A stretch of DNA of 64,000 nucleotides from positions 1 to 64,000 of the forward strand of contig CASEIV010000001.1 in the NCBI GenBank assembly GCA_949288175.1. The letters run 5' to 3'. Both the position numbers and the translations under genes were made by a program. Below are positions 25,418-34,373 of this stretch, in pieces (positions within the stretch are counted from its first letter, which is position 1; each line of letters opens with the position of its first letter). Source of the DNA: an uncultured Eubacteriales bacterium. GTDB taxonomy: Bacteria; Bacillota; Clostridia; TANB77; CAG-508. The notes beneath the pieces are model-generated. The model saw nothing but the letters and a program-made list of their open reading frames with translations, searched no databases and had not been told where the DNA came from.

Positions 25418-25455
25418 GTTTGACATAAAGAACCGATAAGGAAGGTAATGATAAT

Positions 25456-25713
25456 ATGATAAAAGATGATAAGACAAGAGAAGAAATGAAAAGAATCATT
25501 AGAGAGAATCAAGATAAAACATTGAATGAATTGAAAAGAATGATAAAAAATAAATTACCAGAAGGAGAAAGAGAAAAATTCACTTTTAATGATTTAATGG
25601 AATTAATATCAGAAATCAATCAAGAAAGAGAAAAGGAAAAAGAAGAAAAAATGCAAAAGGTTAGTTTTAGAAGAACTAATCGTGCAAGAAATATAGAAGG
25701 AGAGGAAAGATAA
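25456..25713 (+). CDS. Small charged helical protein upstream of gltX
   Basis: The 85-aa product is rich in Lys, Glu and Arg and is predicted to be nearly all helical; the second half (INQEREKEKEEKMQKVSF) looks like a coiled coil ending in a basic tail. I do not recognise a family. It has an AAGGAAGG ribosome binding site, sits directly behind a promoter, and ends 2 bases before gltX, so it is the operon's first gene and probably translationally coupled to gltX. Confidence 0.75.
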   Translation: MIKDDKTREEMKRIIRENQDKTLNELKRMIKNKLPEGEREKFTFNDLMELISEINQEREKEKEEKMQKVSFRRTNRARNIEGEER

Positions 25714-25715
25714 AA

Positions 25716-27362
25716 ATGGATTATAAAGATTTAGCAAATGTAATATTTCCAGAAGCAAAAGATATCACATATTATGAGGAAAAATATCCAGAAAGAAATT
25801 TAAAAGAAGGTGCTATTGTAACAAGATTTGCACCAAGTCCAACAGGATTTGTACATATAGGAGGACTATATCAATCTTTGATTGCTAGAAAATTAGCCAA
25901 TCAAACAGAAGGTGTATTTTTATTAAGAATAGAAGATACAGACCAAAAAAGAGAAGTAGAAAATGGAATAACAGATATCGTACAATCATTAGATAGATTT
26001 GGAATAGAACCTGATGAAGGAATGATTTCAGAAACAGAAGGAAAAGGAAATTATGGACCATATAGACAATCTATGAGAAAAGAAATATATCAAAGTTATG
26101 CGAAATACCTAATTGAACAAGGAAAAGCATATCCATGTTTCTGTACACCAGAAGACCTAGAAGAAATGAGAACAAAACAAGAAAATGCAAAAATTAGACC
26201 AGGATATTATGGTGTTTGGGCAAAATGTAGAAATATAACAGTAGAAGAAGCAATCGAAAAGATAAATAATGGAGAAAAATACATTGTTCGTTTTAAATCA
26301 CCTGGACGTGAAGATAGAAAAATAAAACATCATGATGTGATAAAAGGAAATGTGGATTTTCCAGAAAATGACCAAGATATTGTTATTATCAAAGCAGATG
26401 GATTACCAACATATCATTTTGCACATGCAGTGGATGATCATTTAATGAGAACAACACATGTTATCAGAGGAGATGAATGGTTATCATCAGTTCCACTACA
26501 TTTACAATTGTTCCATGAATTAGGATTTAAAGCTCCTAAATATGCACATATTGCACCAATCATGAAAAATGATAATGGAAATAAGAGAAAATTAAGTAAA
26601 AGAAAAGATCCAGAAGCAGCAGTATCTTATTATGATGAAATGGGTATTCCAAAAGAAGCAGTCAATGAATATTTATTAAATATTGCCAATTCTAATTTTG
26701 AAAATTGGAGAAGAGCAAACAAAGATAAATCGATTGATGAATTTGAATTACAATTAAACAAAATGAGTGTGAGTGGTGCCTTATTTGATATGGTAAAATT
26801 ATTAGATGTAGGAAAAACGGTTATCTCTAAATTTACAGCAGAAGAAGTATATGAAAATGCTTTGAATTGGGCAAAAACATATGACAAAGAATTAGAAGAG
26901 ATGTTACAAGATAAAGAATATGCTTTAAAAATATTTGGAATTGAAAGAGGAAATAAAAAGCCTAGAAAAGATATCGCAAAATGGTCAGATGTAAAAGAAA
27001 ACATAGAATATATGTATGATGATAAATTCTTTGCAAAAGAACAAGAATATCCATATCAAGTGATTAATGAAAAAGAAGATGTTGATAAAATATTAGATTT
27101 GTATATGAAAAAATACTATGACAAAAGTGATGATAAACAACAATGGTTTGACAAGATAAAAGAACTTGCAGGAGAACTGGGATATGCAAAAGAAGTAAAA
27201 GAATATAAAGCAAATCCAGATGCATACAAAGCACATGTAGGGGATGTTAGTACAGTACTAAGAGTAGCATTAACAGGAAGAACAAATACACCAGATATGT
27301 ATGAAATTATGCAAGTATTAGGAAAAGAAAGTATCAAAAAAAGATTTGAAATGTCGCATTAG
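25716..27362 (+). CDS. gltX: Glutamate--tRNA ligase
   Basis: GltX charges tRNA-Glu with glutamate in the cytoplasm. The 548-aa product has the class I HIGH-type motif APSPTGFVHIGG and the KMSKS-type motif RKLSKRKD, with the HVIRGDEWLSS strand and a C-terminal anticodon-binding region. Its extended N-terminus (about 30 residues before IVTRFAPSPTG) and its length match the longer clostridial form. AGGAGAGGAAAGA precedes the ATG. The last three residues and the stop codon are contributed by a 31-bp palindromic repeat. No T-box leader was found upstream. Confidence 0.95.
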   Translation: MDYKDLANVIFPEAKDITYYEEKYPERNLKEGAIVTRFAPSPTGFVHIGGLYQSLIARKLANQTEGVFLLRIEDTDQKREVENGITDIVQSLDRFGIEPDEGMISETEGKGNYGPYRQSMRKEIYQSYAKYLIEQGKAYPCFCTPEDLEEMRTKQENAKIRPGYYGVWAKCRNITVEEAIEKINNGEKYIVRFKSPGREDRKIKHHDVIKGNVDFPENDQDIVIIKADGLPTYHFAHAVDDHLMRTTHVIRGDEWLSSVPLHLQLFHELGFKAPKYAHIAPIMKNDNGNKRKLSKRKDPEAAVSYYDEMGIPKEAVNEYLLNIANSNFENWRRANKDKSIDEFELQLNKMSVSGALFDMVKLLDVGKTVISKFTAEEVYENALNWAKTYDKELEEMLQDKEYALKIFGIERGNKKPRKDIAKWSDVKENIEYMYDDKFFAKEQEYPYQVINEKEDVDKILDLYMKKYYDKSDDKQQWFDKIKELAGELGYAKEVKEYKANPDAYKAHVGDVSTVLRVALTGRTNTPDMYEIMQVLGKESIKKRFEMSH

Positions 27363-27382
27363 GTTCGTTTGTCTATGCGACA
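27352..27382. repeat. 31-bp palindromic repeat forming the 3' end of gltX
   Basis: TGTCGCAT/ATGCGACA with loop TAGGTTCGTTTGTCT, identical to the copy at 5730. The gltX codons Met-Ser-His and TAG are read from ATGTCGCATTAG, so the element overlaps the coding end. Confidence 0.92.
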
Positions 27383-27458
27383 CTTACATAAAATGTCCCG
27401 AACAGAAACGTCCCTAATTGGATATTCCAATGAACCTGGAATAAAAAAGGAGATAAAA

Positions 27459-27647
27459 ATGGATTATAAAATAGGAGATATTGTAAGAACCAAAAAAGTA
27501 CATCCTTGTGGAAGCAAATTGTGGGAAATCACAAGGATAGGAGTTGATTTTAAGTTAAAGTGTGAGGGTTGTGGACATGTTGTGACCATTCCAAGAGAGA
27601 AGGCTTTAAAAGTGATAACAAAATTGGAAAAAAGAAAAGAATTGTAA
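27459..27647 (+). CDS. DUF951 family protein
   Basis: The 62-aa product matches the DUF951 pattern: DIVRTKKVHPCGSKLWEITRIG followed by KCEGCG and IPREKALK. The HPCG and CxxC residues could bind a metal. Homologues in Firmicutes often lie near translation genes; the function is not known. The ATG at 27459 has AAAAAGGAG directly upstream. The frame is open to 27369, but that part would translate repeat DNA and is excluded. Confidence 0.85.
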   Translation: MDYKIGDIVRTKKVHPCGSKLWEITRIGVDFKLKCEGCGHVVTIPREKALKVITKLEKRKEL

Positions 27648-27695
27648 ATGGTTGTTGCTAAAGAATAACTGATGGCATAGGATGTGTTCTATACA

Positions 27696-27737
27696 AAAAA
27701 GTATGTGTTGAATAAGAATTTAACACATACTTTTTAT
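27696..27737. terminator. Terminator between the DUF951 gene and engB
   Basis: AAAAAGTATGTGTT (27696-27709) pairs exactly with AACACATACTTTTT (27722-27735) with T/A-rich flanks on both sides, fitting the two convergent genes. Confidence 0.85.
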
Positions 27738-27803
27738 TGTATAGAAAAATCAACTTTTATCTTGACCCTATGCAAATTTATAAATAAAGAAATATTAAAA
27801 AAC

Positions 27804-28394
27804 TCACTGTTGTCCAAGTATATCATCTATAAAATTCCAAACATCATCTTTATAAATTTTCCTTTCAGAAGAAAAAGGTAAAGTAGGAATATCTCCGATA
27901 GGGTTTAATTCTTTTTGTAATGTTTTTACAGTATTATCCACCTTAGTAATGGCAATTTTATCAGCTTTATTAGCAAGAATTAGACAAGGCAATCCAGAAG
28001 AAATAATATAGTTATACATAAGTTTGTCATTGGCAGTAGGAGAATGGCGGATATCTATTAAAAAGATAATTAATGCAATTTCTTTTCTATGAAATAGATA
28101 TTGTTCTATAAATTTTCCTACTTGTTCTTGCTCTTTTTTAGACATTTTGCTATATCCATAGCCAGGTAAGTCTACAAAATAGAAAAGATTATCCATATTG
28201 TAGAAATTAATTTGACGTGTCTTTCCAGGTTCACTACTGGTTCTTGCTAATTTTTTTCTGTTTATCATGGTGTTAATAAAACTAGATTTTCCAACATTGG
28301 ATTTTCCAACTAAAACAATTTCAGGTAAGTGATGATTAGGATATTGTTTTGGACCAACTGCAGATATTTCAAATTTTGGATTTTTTATATTCAT
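27804..28394 (-). CDS. engB: Ribosome biogenesis GTP-binding protein EngB (YsxC/YihA)
   Basis: EngB is an essential GTPase for assembly of the large ribosomal subunit. The 196-aa product shows G1 GKSNVGKSSFIN, G2 TSSEPGKTRQINFY, G3 DLPGYGYSKMSK and G4 LANKADKI, all typical of the family. AAGGAG precedes the ATG. It is separated from purA by a terminator. Length is normal. Confidence 0.96.
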   Translation of the reverse strand: MNIKNPKFEISAVGPKQYPNHHLPEIVLVGKSNVGKSSFINTMINRKKLARTSSEPGKTRQINFYNMDNLFYFVDLPGYGYSKMSKKEQEQVGKFIEQYLFHRKEIALIIFLIDIRHSPTANDKLMYNYIISSGLPCLILANKADKIAITKVDNTVKTLQKELNPIGDIPTLPFSSERKIYKDDVWNFIDDILGQQ

Positions 28395-28542
28395 AATTAA
28401 AACTCTCCTTATTTATATTTATATTTTCATATTTTAACATATTTTTTTGTTTTTTTCAAACGGGAAAAGCGTATCAAGCAAATCAAAGTTTTCTATAGAG
28501 CAAATCTCGTTTCGGGAGAACTTTTCCTATACTACAAAAAAC

Positions 28543-28562
28543 AAGAGAGCATAAGCTCTCTT
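28543..28562 (-). terminator. Terminator of purA
   Basis: AAGAGAGC and GCTCTCTT form a perfect 8-bp stem with a 4-base loop. On the minus strand it is followed by TTGTTTTTTG, immediately after the purA stop. Confidence 0.8.
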
Positions 28563-28569
28563 ACAGTAA

Positions 28570-29922
28570 TTAGATATCCTCTCTGACAATTAAATCATCA
28601 CTTGCAGGACCTGTTCCTATGTATTTAACAGGAATACCAGAAGCTTTTTCTACGATTTCAACAAATTTTCTTGCAAGTTCTGGAAGATCTTCGTATTTTT
28701 TACAAGAAGAATCAATTGTCCAACCACCTTCTAAAGTTTCATAAACTGGTTCAGGGATTTCACCAGTGACCATCATATCATCAGGATAATGATGAATTTT
28801 TTCACCTTTATACATGTAACTTGTACAAACTTTAACATATCCTAATTTTTTACCAATTTCGCCTAAAGTATCTAAATGATTTAAGCATAAGTAATCAATA
28901 CCAGAAGTATATTTTGCAGAACAAAGAATAGGGCAGTCCATCCATCCACATCTACGAGGACGACCAGTTGTTGTACCATATTCATGTCCAGCATCACGAA
29001 CGATATCTCCTTCTAAAGGAGTGGCATCTTTTATAACATTTCCATTTTCATCAATTGAAGCAGGTAATTCAGTAGGGAAAGGACCATTACCAACTCTACT
29101 ATTATATGCCTTATCAACACCAATAACCACATTTAAAGCTTGTGCTGGTAAAGCTGCTCCACAAAGTGTTCCTGAAACAACTGGGTGAGAGCTTGTAACC
29201 ATTGGGTAATCTCCATGGTCTAAATCCAAACGGAAAGCCTGTGCACCTTCAACAACGATTTTTTCATTATGTTTAATACTATTGAAAATCAAAGGTTCAA
29301 TATCTGCAATATAATTTTTTAAGGTTTCTCCATATTGGTGATATTGTTTACCTAATTTTTTACTATCTACAATACATTCCTCCATGTTGTTTGCTTTGAA
29401 AACTTGATTATGCACTTTTGTAGCTTCTTCAATTTTATGAACTAATTCATCTTCTGGAAGAAGTAAATCATACATTCGAATACCAATACGATTACTTTTA
29501 TCTGCATATGTTGGACCAATTCCTCTTTTTGTTGTTCCAACAGGTTTATTTTTTAAAGCTTCATATAAACCATCTAAATCTTTATGATAAGGAAGTGTAA
29601 CATGTGCACGTCCACTAATTTTTAATCTTGATTCAATATCAGGAATACCACATTTCTTTAAAAATGCGATTTCTCCAAATAATACTTCTAAATCAAGTAC
29701 AACTCCAGGACCGATAATACAAGTAGTTTGAGGATAAGCAATTCCTCCTGGGATTAAGTGTAATGGTAATTTTTGTCCTTTATAGATGACAGTATGACCA
29801 GCATTACTTCCACCAGTTGCTCTGATAACTAATTTTGCGTTTTGTGCTTCTATTGCAGCTATTTTTCCTTTTCCTTCATCGCCCCATTTAGTACCAACAA
29901 TTATTGTTATATTTTTATTCAT
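28570..29922 (-). CDS. purA: Adenylosuccinate synthetase
   Basis: PurA joins IMP and aspartate using GTP, the first committed step to AMP. The 450-aa product has the P-loop-like GTKWGDEGKGKI, GGSNAGHT, the VGTTKRGIGPTYADK loop and the VEGAQAFRLDLDHGDYPMVTSS segment. In most PurA the first motif reads GxQWGDEGKGK; here Lys replaces Gln. A Tyr-Asp-rich GIDYLCLNHLDTL follows. AGAAGGGA lies 9 bases before the ATG at 29922; an ATG two codons earlier (29928) is possible. No purine riboswitch was recognised in the 170-base leader. Confidence 0.94.
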   Translation of the reverse strand: MNKNITIIVGTKWGDEGKGKIAAIEAQNAKLVIRATGGSNAGHTVIYKGQKLPLHLIPGGIAYPQTTCIIGPGVVLDLEVLFGEIAFLKKCGIPDIESRLKISGRAHVTLPYHKDLDGLYEALKNKPVGTTKRGIGPTYADKSNRIGIRMYDLLLPEDELVHKIEEATKVHNQVFKANNMEECIVDSKKLGKQYHQYGETLKNYIADIEPLIFNSIKHNEKIVVEGAQAFRLDLDHGDYPMVTSSHPVVSGTLCGAALPAQALNVVIGVDKAYNSRVGNGPFPTELPASIDENGNVIKDATPLEGDIVRDAGHEYGTTTGRPRRCGWMDCPILCSAKYTSGIDYLCLNHLDTLGEIGKKLGYVKVCTSYMYKGEKIHHYPDDMMVTGEIPEPVYETLEGGWTIDSSCKKYEDLPELARKFVEIVEKASGIPVKYIGTGPASDDLIVREDI

Positions 29923-30100
29923 TTTCATTCTTCCCTTCTAGAATATTTATAGTATTTATATATAGGAATACTCTTTACTGTTTTACCATATAGAGTTTTC
30001 CGTATATAACAAGTTAAAATTTAATGTTGTAAAGAATTTTGAAAAAGTCTTTACATCTGCGCAGTGAAAGTTTAAAGTTATTGTTTAATACATACTTTTC

Positions 30101-31390
30101 TTATTTTTTCTTAGGCTCAATTTTTTCAAGTCCACCCATATATGGTCTTAATACTTCTGGAATAATGACACTACCATCAGGTTGATAGTTATTTTCCATA
30201 ATAGAAATTAACATACGAGGTGGAGCAACAACGGTATTGTTTAATGTATGTGCAAAATAATTTCCTTTTTCACCTTTAATTCGAATACCTAAACGTCTTG
30301 CTTGTGCATCTGTTAAATTTGAACAGCTTCCCACTTCAAAATATTTTTGTTGTCTAGGAGACCATGCCTCGACATCACAAGATTTTGCTTTTAAATCTGC
30401 TAAATCTCCACTACAACATTCTAAAGTTCTTACAGGAATGTTCATACTTCTAAAAAATTCCACTGTATATGACCACATTTTTTCATACCAATTCCAACTA
30501 TCTTCAGGTTCACAAACAACAATCATTTCTTGTTTTTCGAATTGGTGGATTCTATATACACCACGTTCTTCAATTCCATGAGCTCCTTTTTCTTTTCGGA
30601 AACAAGGAGAGTAAGAGGTCATGGTATATGGCATATCTTCTTTTCTTAAAATTTGATTTTTAAATTTACCAATCATAGAATGTTCAGAAGTACCAATTAG
30701 ATATAAATCTTCTCCTTCGATTTTATACATCATAGCATCCATCTCTTCAAAACTCATAACACCAGTGACAACATCACTTCTTATCATAAATGGTGGGATG
30801 CAATAGGTAAATCCTTTATTAATCATAAAATCTCTAGCATAAGTTAAAACAGCAGAATGAAGTCTGGCAACATCACCCATTAAATAGTAAAATCCATTTC
30901 CAGAAACACGTCTGGCACTGTCTAAATCTAAACCACCTAAGTTTTCTAATATTTCACCATGGAAAGGGATTTCATAATCTGGAACAATAGGTTCTCCAAA
31001 TTTTTCAACTTCTACATTTTCAGAATCATCTTTTCCAATAGGAACAGATTCATGCATAATGTTTGGAATTTTCATCATTCTGGTTTTAATTTCTTCAGCA
31101 TATTCATTTTCTAGTTTTTCATTTTCTTCCAGTTTGGCATTGATTTCTTGAACTTGTGCTTTGATTTTTTCAGCTTCCTCTTTTTTACCAGCTTTCATCA
31201 ATTCTCCAATTTGAGAGCTTAAACTTTTTCTTTCAGCTCTTAAGTTGTCACCAGCAAGTTGTGCTTCTCTATTTTTCTTATCTAAATTGATAACTTCATC
31301 AACCATAACCAGTTTATGGTCTTGAAATTTTTTCTTGATATTATCTTTTACAACATCAGGATGTTCTCTTAAAAATTTAATATCTATCAT
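30101..31390 (-). CDS. serS: Serine--tRNA ligase
   Basis: SerS charges tRNA-Ser, including tRNA-Sec where present. The 429-aa class II enzyme begins MIDIKFLREHPDVV, then a long antiparallel coiled coil (about 30-100) that contacts the tRNA. The catalytic core has TSEHSMIGKF, motif 2 FRKEKGAHGIEERGVYRIHQF and motif 3 NNTVVAPPRMLISIMENN. AAAGGAGG lies 6 bases before the ATG at 31390. The leader contains two 31-bp palindromes rather than the T-box often seen for this gene. A DUF1653 gene lies directly upstream in the same direction. Confidence 0.96.
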   Translation of the reverse strand: MIDIKFLREHPDVVKDNIKKKFQDHKLVMVDEVINLDKKNREAQLAGDNLRAERKSLSSQIGELMKAGKKEEAEKIKAQVQEINAKLEENEKLENEYAEEIKTRMMKIPNIMHESVPIGKDDSENVEVEKFGEPIVPDYEIPFHGEILENLGGLDLDSARRVSGNGFYYLMGDVARLHSAVLTYARDFMINKGFTYCIPPFMIRSDVVTGVMSFEEMDAMMYKIEGEDLYLIGTSEHSMIGKFKNQILRKEDMPYTMTSYSPCFRKEKGAHGIEERGVYRIHQFEKQEMIVVCEPEDSWNWYEKMWSYTVEFFRSMNIPVRTLECCSGDLADLKAKSCDVEAWSPRQQKYFEVGSCSNLTDAQARRLGIRIKGEKGNYFAHTLNNTVVAPPRMLISIMENNYQPDGSVIIPEVLRPYMGGLEKIEPKKK

Positions 31391-31412
31391 AAAAATCCTC
31401 CTTTTTTTCTTA

Positions 31413-31476
31413 TGTCGCATTAAGTTCGTTTGTCAATGCGACATTTGTCTCATTGGGATCGTTTGTCAATGCGACA
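31413..31476. repeat. Two copies of the 31-bp palindromic repeat upstream of serS
   Basis: 31413-31443 has loop TAAGTTCGTTTGTCA and an intact stem. 31446-31476 has one stem mismatch (TGTCTCAT) and loop TGGGATCGTTTGTCA. They fill the gap between the DUF1653 gene stop and the serS ribosome binding site. Confidence 0.88.
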
Positions 31477-31478
31477 TT

Positions 31479-31742
31479 TTATTTCTTAGTATAATCTATT
31501 TCTAAATCTGTTACTAATGCAAATCTTGTGTTTTGACCTGTAATATTATCAGGTCTTTCTGGAATTTCTTCCAAAAACATTTTCTCAGGTCTAACCCACA
31601 AGGAGCGTCCATCATCTCTAGGGTATAAAGGTTTATATACAACCATTCTTTCTTTTGTCTCCGAGTTATATGCCACATTTTCAACAAAATAATAGTTTCC
31701 TTTAAAGTGACGATAAACTTGTCCAATTTTAACTTCTTCCAT
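31479..31742 (-). CDS. DUF1653 family protein
   Basis: The 87-aa product follows the DUF1653 pattern: GQVYRHFKGNYYFVENVAYNSETKERMVVYKPLY, then SLWVRPEKMFLEEI. The RHFKG and WVRP motifs are conserved in this small family of unknown function. AAAGGAG lies before the ATG. It is read in the same direction as serS and ends just before the repeats in the serS leader, so the two could share a transcript. Confidence 0.85.
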   Translation of the reverse strand: MEEVKIGQVYRHFKGNYYFVENVAYNSETKERMVVYKPLYPRDDGRSLWVRPEKMFLEEIPERPDNITGQNTRFALVTDLEIDYTKK

Positions 31743-31920
31743 AAACTCACGCTCCTTTACAATACGAAGCCATTATATAATATTTTTTAATAAATGGCAA
31801 TAAAATTGGGCAAAATAACCAATATAAATCGTTGTTTAATCGCTTATACAGTGTTTTAAAATAATAAAATATATGTATGATTGAACTATGAAAAAAGCAG
31901 AAATAGGAAGAGGTATAAAA

Positions 31921-32775
31921 ATGATTTTTGAAATAACAAAATTTTTTATATATTCTATATTCATTGTAGTAATTTCAAAATATATTTTAGTGAAAGCTTT
32001 AAGAAAGTTAGCAGAAAATTTAAAATTAAAACCAAGAGTAATAGGGAATATTGCAGGAATTGCCACTTCGATTCCTGAATTTCTAACTGTAACGGTATCT
32101 AGTTTTATAGGATTAATGGGAACCAGTTTATATAATATAATTAGTTCTAATGTCATTAATTTTATTCAATACAGTATATCTTTAATAATTAATAAAAATC
32201 ATAAAGCTTTAAAAAATAAAGGAATAATTATTCAAAATATATTTGTTATCTTAACGATTATCTTTCCAATCATCTTATTAAAATTAGAAAATACACTCAA
32301 TATAATGATAGCATTTATATTAGTTGCTTTGTATATTATTTTTTACTGGATATCTAAAAAAATACATGAAAAATACTTAAATGATGTAGATATAAGAATG
32401 GAGCAAGAAGACGAAAGAATAGAAAATGAAACAGAAACAATAGATAAACGTAAAAATAAGCAATCATTTATATATGTAGGATATATTTTAATAGCAGGTA
32501 TCTTATTATATTTTATAGGAGATGCATTAGGAATTGTATTAGAAAATTTATCAGAAAATTTTGGAATTGCAGAATCTATTTTAGGTATTTTATTAGGTTT
32601 GATAACCAGCATTCCTGAATTAGTTACTTTTTTTGAGTCTCAAAAACATTATAAAAAGGAAGAAGATAAAAATTTATTAGGAGTTATAGAAGCAACAAAT
32701 AATTTACTAACATCGAATATGTTAAATTTGTTTATTATACAGGCTATTGGGATAGTAATATATGCATTGTTATAA
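31921..32775 (+). CDS. Sodium/calcium exchanger-type (CaCA) membrane protein
   Basis: The 284-aa product has about nine transmembrane helices and the two inverted alpha-repeats of the CaCA superfamily: GNIAGIATSIPEFLTVTVSS near residue 40 and GILLGLITSIPELVTFFES near 220. Each carries the TSIPE motif used for cation binding. A charged cytoplasmic loop (MEQEDERIENETETIDKRKN) separates the halves. The second half-repeat lacks the usual GTSxPE spacing exactly, so ion specificity is uncertain. GGAAGAGG precedes the ATG at 31921, preferred over the ATG at 31888. Confidence 0.75.
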   Translation: MIFEITKFFIYSIFIVVISKYILVKALRKLAENLKLKPRVIGNIAGIATSIPEFLTVTVSSFIGLMGTSLYNIISSNVINFIQYSISLIINKNHKALKNKGIIIQNIFVILTIIFPIILLKLENTLNIMIAFILVALYIIFYWISKKIHEKYLNDVDIRMEQEDERIENETETIDKRKNKQSFIYVGYILIAGILLYFIGDALGIVLENLSENFGIAESILGILLGLITSIPELVTFFESQKHYKKEEDKNLLGVIEATNNLLTSNMLNLFIIQAIGIVIYALL

Positions 32776-32866
32776 AAAATAAACGAATTTAGAAAAAATA
32801 TAAATAATAAATATAGAAAAATAAGGCACGAAAAAAGAGAAAAATAAAAATAAAAAAATTTAAAAT

Positions 32867-32898
32867 TTGTAACAAAAATAATTTTGTTATGCTATAAT
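32867..32898 (+). promoter_or_regulatory. Putative promoter with internal palindrome before the 33-kb cluster
   Basis: TATAAT (32893-32898) is preceded by TTGTAA (32867-32872, a long 20-base spacer). AACAAAA (32871-32877) and TTTTGTT (32882-32888) form an inverted repeat between the two boxes, as an operator might. Moderate support only. Confidence 0.4.
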
Positions 32899-32938
32899 GT
32901 TTTTAGATAAATAAAATAATTCAAAAGGAGAAATTTAA

Positions 32939-33106
32939 ATGTTTAAATTTGATGGTAAATATGGAAATATACACATTGATGGTATAAGCATAGATATTGA
33001 CAAAATTAATATGAATGAATTGGACAAGTATTTAGAAAAATTAGAAAGAAAGCGAGTACAAATCATTGAACAAGAGAATGATTATTTATCACAAATAATA
33101 GAGTAA
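32939..33106 (+). CDS. Small hypothetical protein (55 aa), first gene of the 33-kb cluster
   Basis: The frame ATG-TTT-AAA-TTT runs 55 codons to TAA and has AAAAGGAG 6 bases upstream. The N-terminal half (MFKFDGKYGNIHIDGISIDI) looks like a beta hairpin and the second half (NELDKYLEKLERKRVQIIEQ) like a single amphipathic helix. No family is recognised. Twenty bases separate it from the next gene, so it probably starts a five-gene transcript. Confidence 0.6.
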   Translation: MFKFDGKYGNIHIDGISIDIDKINMNELDKYLEKLERKRVQIIEQENDYLSQIIE

Positions 33107-33126
33107 ATTATAAAAGGAGTCAAAAG

Positions 33127-33549
33127 ATGAATGCAAAAAAAGTAATAAAGGGAATTGCTAAAACTACAGGTAAATATACTTTGAAAGGTTTAGGAAAAGG
33201 AATAGAATTAACTGGTCGAGGAGCAATAAAAACTGTAAATGCATTAGTAAAAAATCCACAAATACAAAAAATTGTTACAAGTGCAGGAATATTAGCTACG
33301 AGTGCAATGATACCTACTGTTGGAGTAGGATTAATAAGTACATTAGGATTAAAATATATGATTGATAAATCATTATTAGGAAAAGATAAAGGAATATTAG
33401 ATGAGATTAATGATATATTACGAATGGGGAATGTAGTAACAAGGAATGCCAGTAATAAAATATTAAGTCCGACACTAAACAAGATGGACAGAGGAATGAA
33501 TAAATTAGGAAAAAATTATCAAGATAAAATAGACAATATTTTTAGATAG
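33127..33549 (+). CDS. Hypothetical protein with central hydrophobic segment
   Basis: The 140-aa product is basic and Gly-rich at the N-terminus (IAKTTGKYTLKGLGKGIELTGRG) and has one long hydrophobic stretch (about residues 55-80, containing SAGILATSAMIPTVGVGLIS). A polar helical tail ends NYQDKIDNIFR. It may be membrane-associated. No family was recognised. AAAGGAG lies close to the ATG. It is the second gene of an unassigned cluster and 17 bases separate it from the next gene. Confidence 0.65.
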   Translation: MNAKKVIKGIAKTTGKYTLKGLGKGIELTGRGAIKTVNALVKNPQIQKIVTSAGILATSAMIPTVGVGLISTLGLKYMIDKSLLGKDKGILDEINDILRMGNVVTRNASNKILSPTLNKMDRGMNKLGKNYQDKIDNIFR

Positions 33550-33566
33550 TTTATGGGAGAGATACT

Positions 33567-34343
33567 ATGGATGAAATTCAAATATTCGAAAAATTAAATG
33601 AAAATATGCAAAATTTAGAGAATGTAGAAAATGAAATTTCTATGTTGCAATTAGCAATATATCAAAAAAACATAGAAAAATTAAAAGAATGTAAGATGAA
33701 TGAAATAAGAGATTTTTTTAAACAACAATCAAGAGTTTACAATCAAAAGAGCGAAAAATATGAGTATGAGATAGAAAAGAATATAAATAAGTATAAAGAA
33801 CAATTAGAAAAGTTAATTAATGTATATGATAATTTATATGTAAATATATTTAAGATAATGCAAAATGCTATGAATAATCAAAAAATTGCCATAGCTAATA
33901 TAGTAACATTAACAGAAAAATTACAAAAGAAAAAACTTACTGATGAAGAAATACAAAAAATACAAAATACTATAAGAGCTTGTGCACAAAAGAAAGTAAA
34001 TTATGCAGTTATTATTGATGAATGTAAAGCAAGAATTAAATGGTGTATAGAAAATGTACAAACAGATATAAATGAAATATTTATAAATAACATATATCAG
34101 TTGCAAATATATGAGGATAGCATATTTACCAAAATAAAAAGAATAATTTTTAATAAAATATCGGGAAAAAATAAATTTAAAAGATTTTTAGAAAATTATG
34201 AAAATGAGTATATGAAAGATATTATAACGAAAAATACTTCAAGAATTTTAGATGCAATTTTTACTCTAAAAGGAATTGTGAAACAGATGGAAGAAGTAAA
34301 AGAACAAATATCAATAAAGTATAAACAAATGATATATAGTTAA
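33567..34343 (+). CDS. Coiled-coil hypothetical protein
   Basis: The 258-aa product is almost entirely helical and highly charged, with repeated Glu/Lys/Asn heptads from about residue 5 to 140 that suggest extended coiled coils. It has no signal peptide or membrane helix. Two cysteines occur mid-protein (RACAQKK and DECKARIKWC). I do not recognise a family. GGGAGAGA precedes the ATG. It lies between a membrane-associated protein and a frameshifted gene, and codon usage is very AT-rich. Confidence 0.65.
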   Translation: MDEIQIFEKLNENMQNLENVENEISMLQLAIYQKNIEKLKECKMNEIRDFFKQQSRVYNQKSEKYEYEIEKNINKYKEQLEKLINVYDNLYVNIFKIMQNAMNNQKIAIANIVTLTEKLQKKKLTDEEIQKIQNTIRACAQKKVNYAVIIDECKARIKWCIENVQTDINEIFINNIYQLQIYEDSIFTKIKRIIFNKISGKNKFKRFLENYENEYMKDIITKNTSRILDAIFTLKGIVKQMEEVKEQISIKYKQMIYS

Positions 34344-34373
34344 ATGATTTTTATGATATAGAATGGAGAAATG

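Noticed and set aside
29923..30100. Purine riboswitch upstream of purA
   Set aside because: No conserved three-way-junction core sequences were found; only AT-rich DNA with a possible promoter.
31391..31478. T-box riboswitch upstream of serS (and of gltX at 25418-25455)
   Set aside because: The gaps are too short and hold repeats or nothing; no T-box sequence or antiterminator was seen.
31514..31750. Second minus-strand frame over the DUF1653 gene
   Set aside because: It is a shadow frame; the 87-aa frame matches a known family and has the ribosome binding site.
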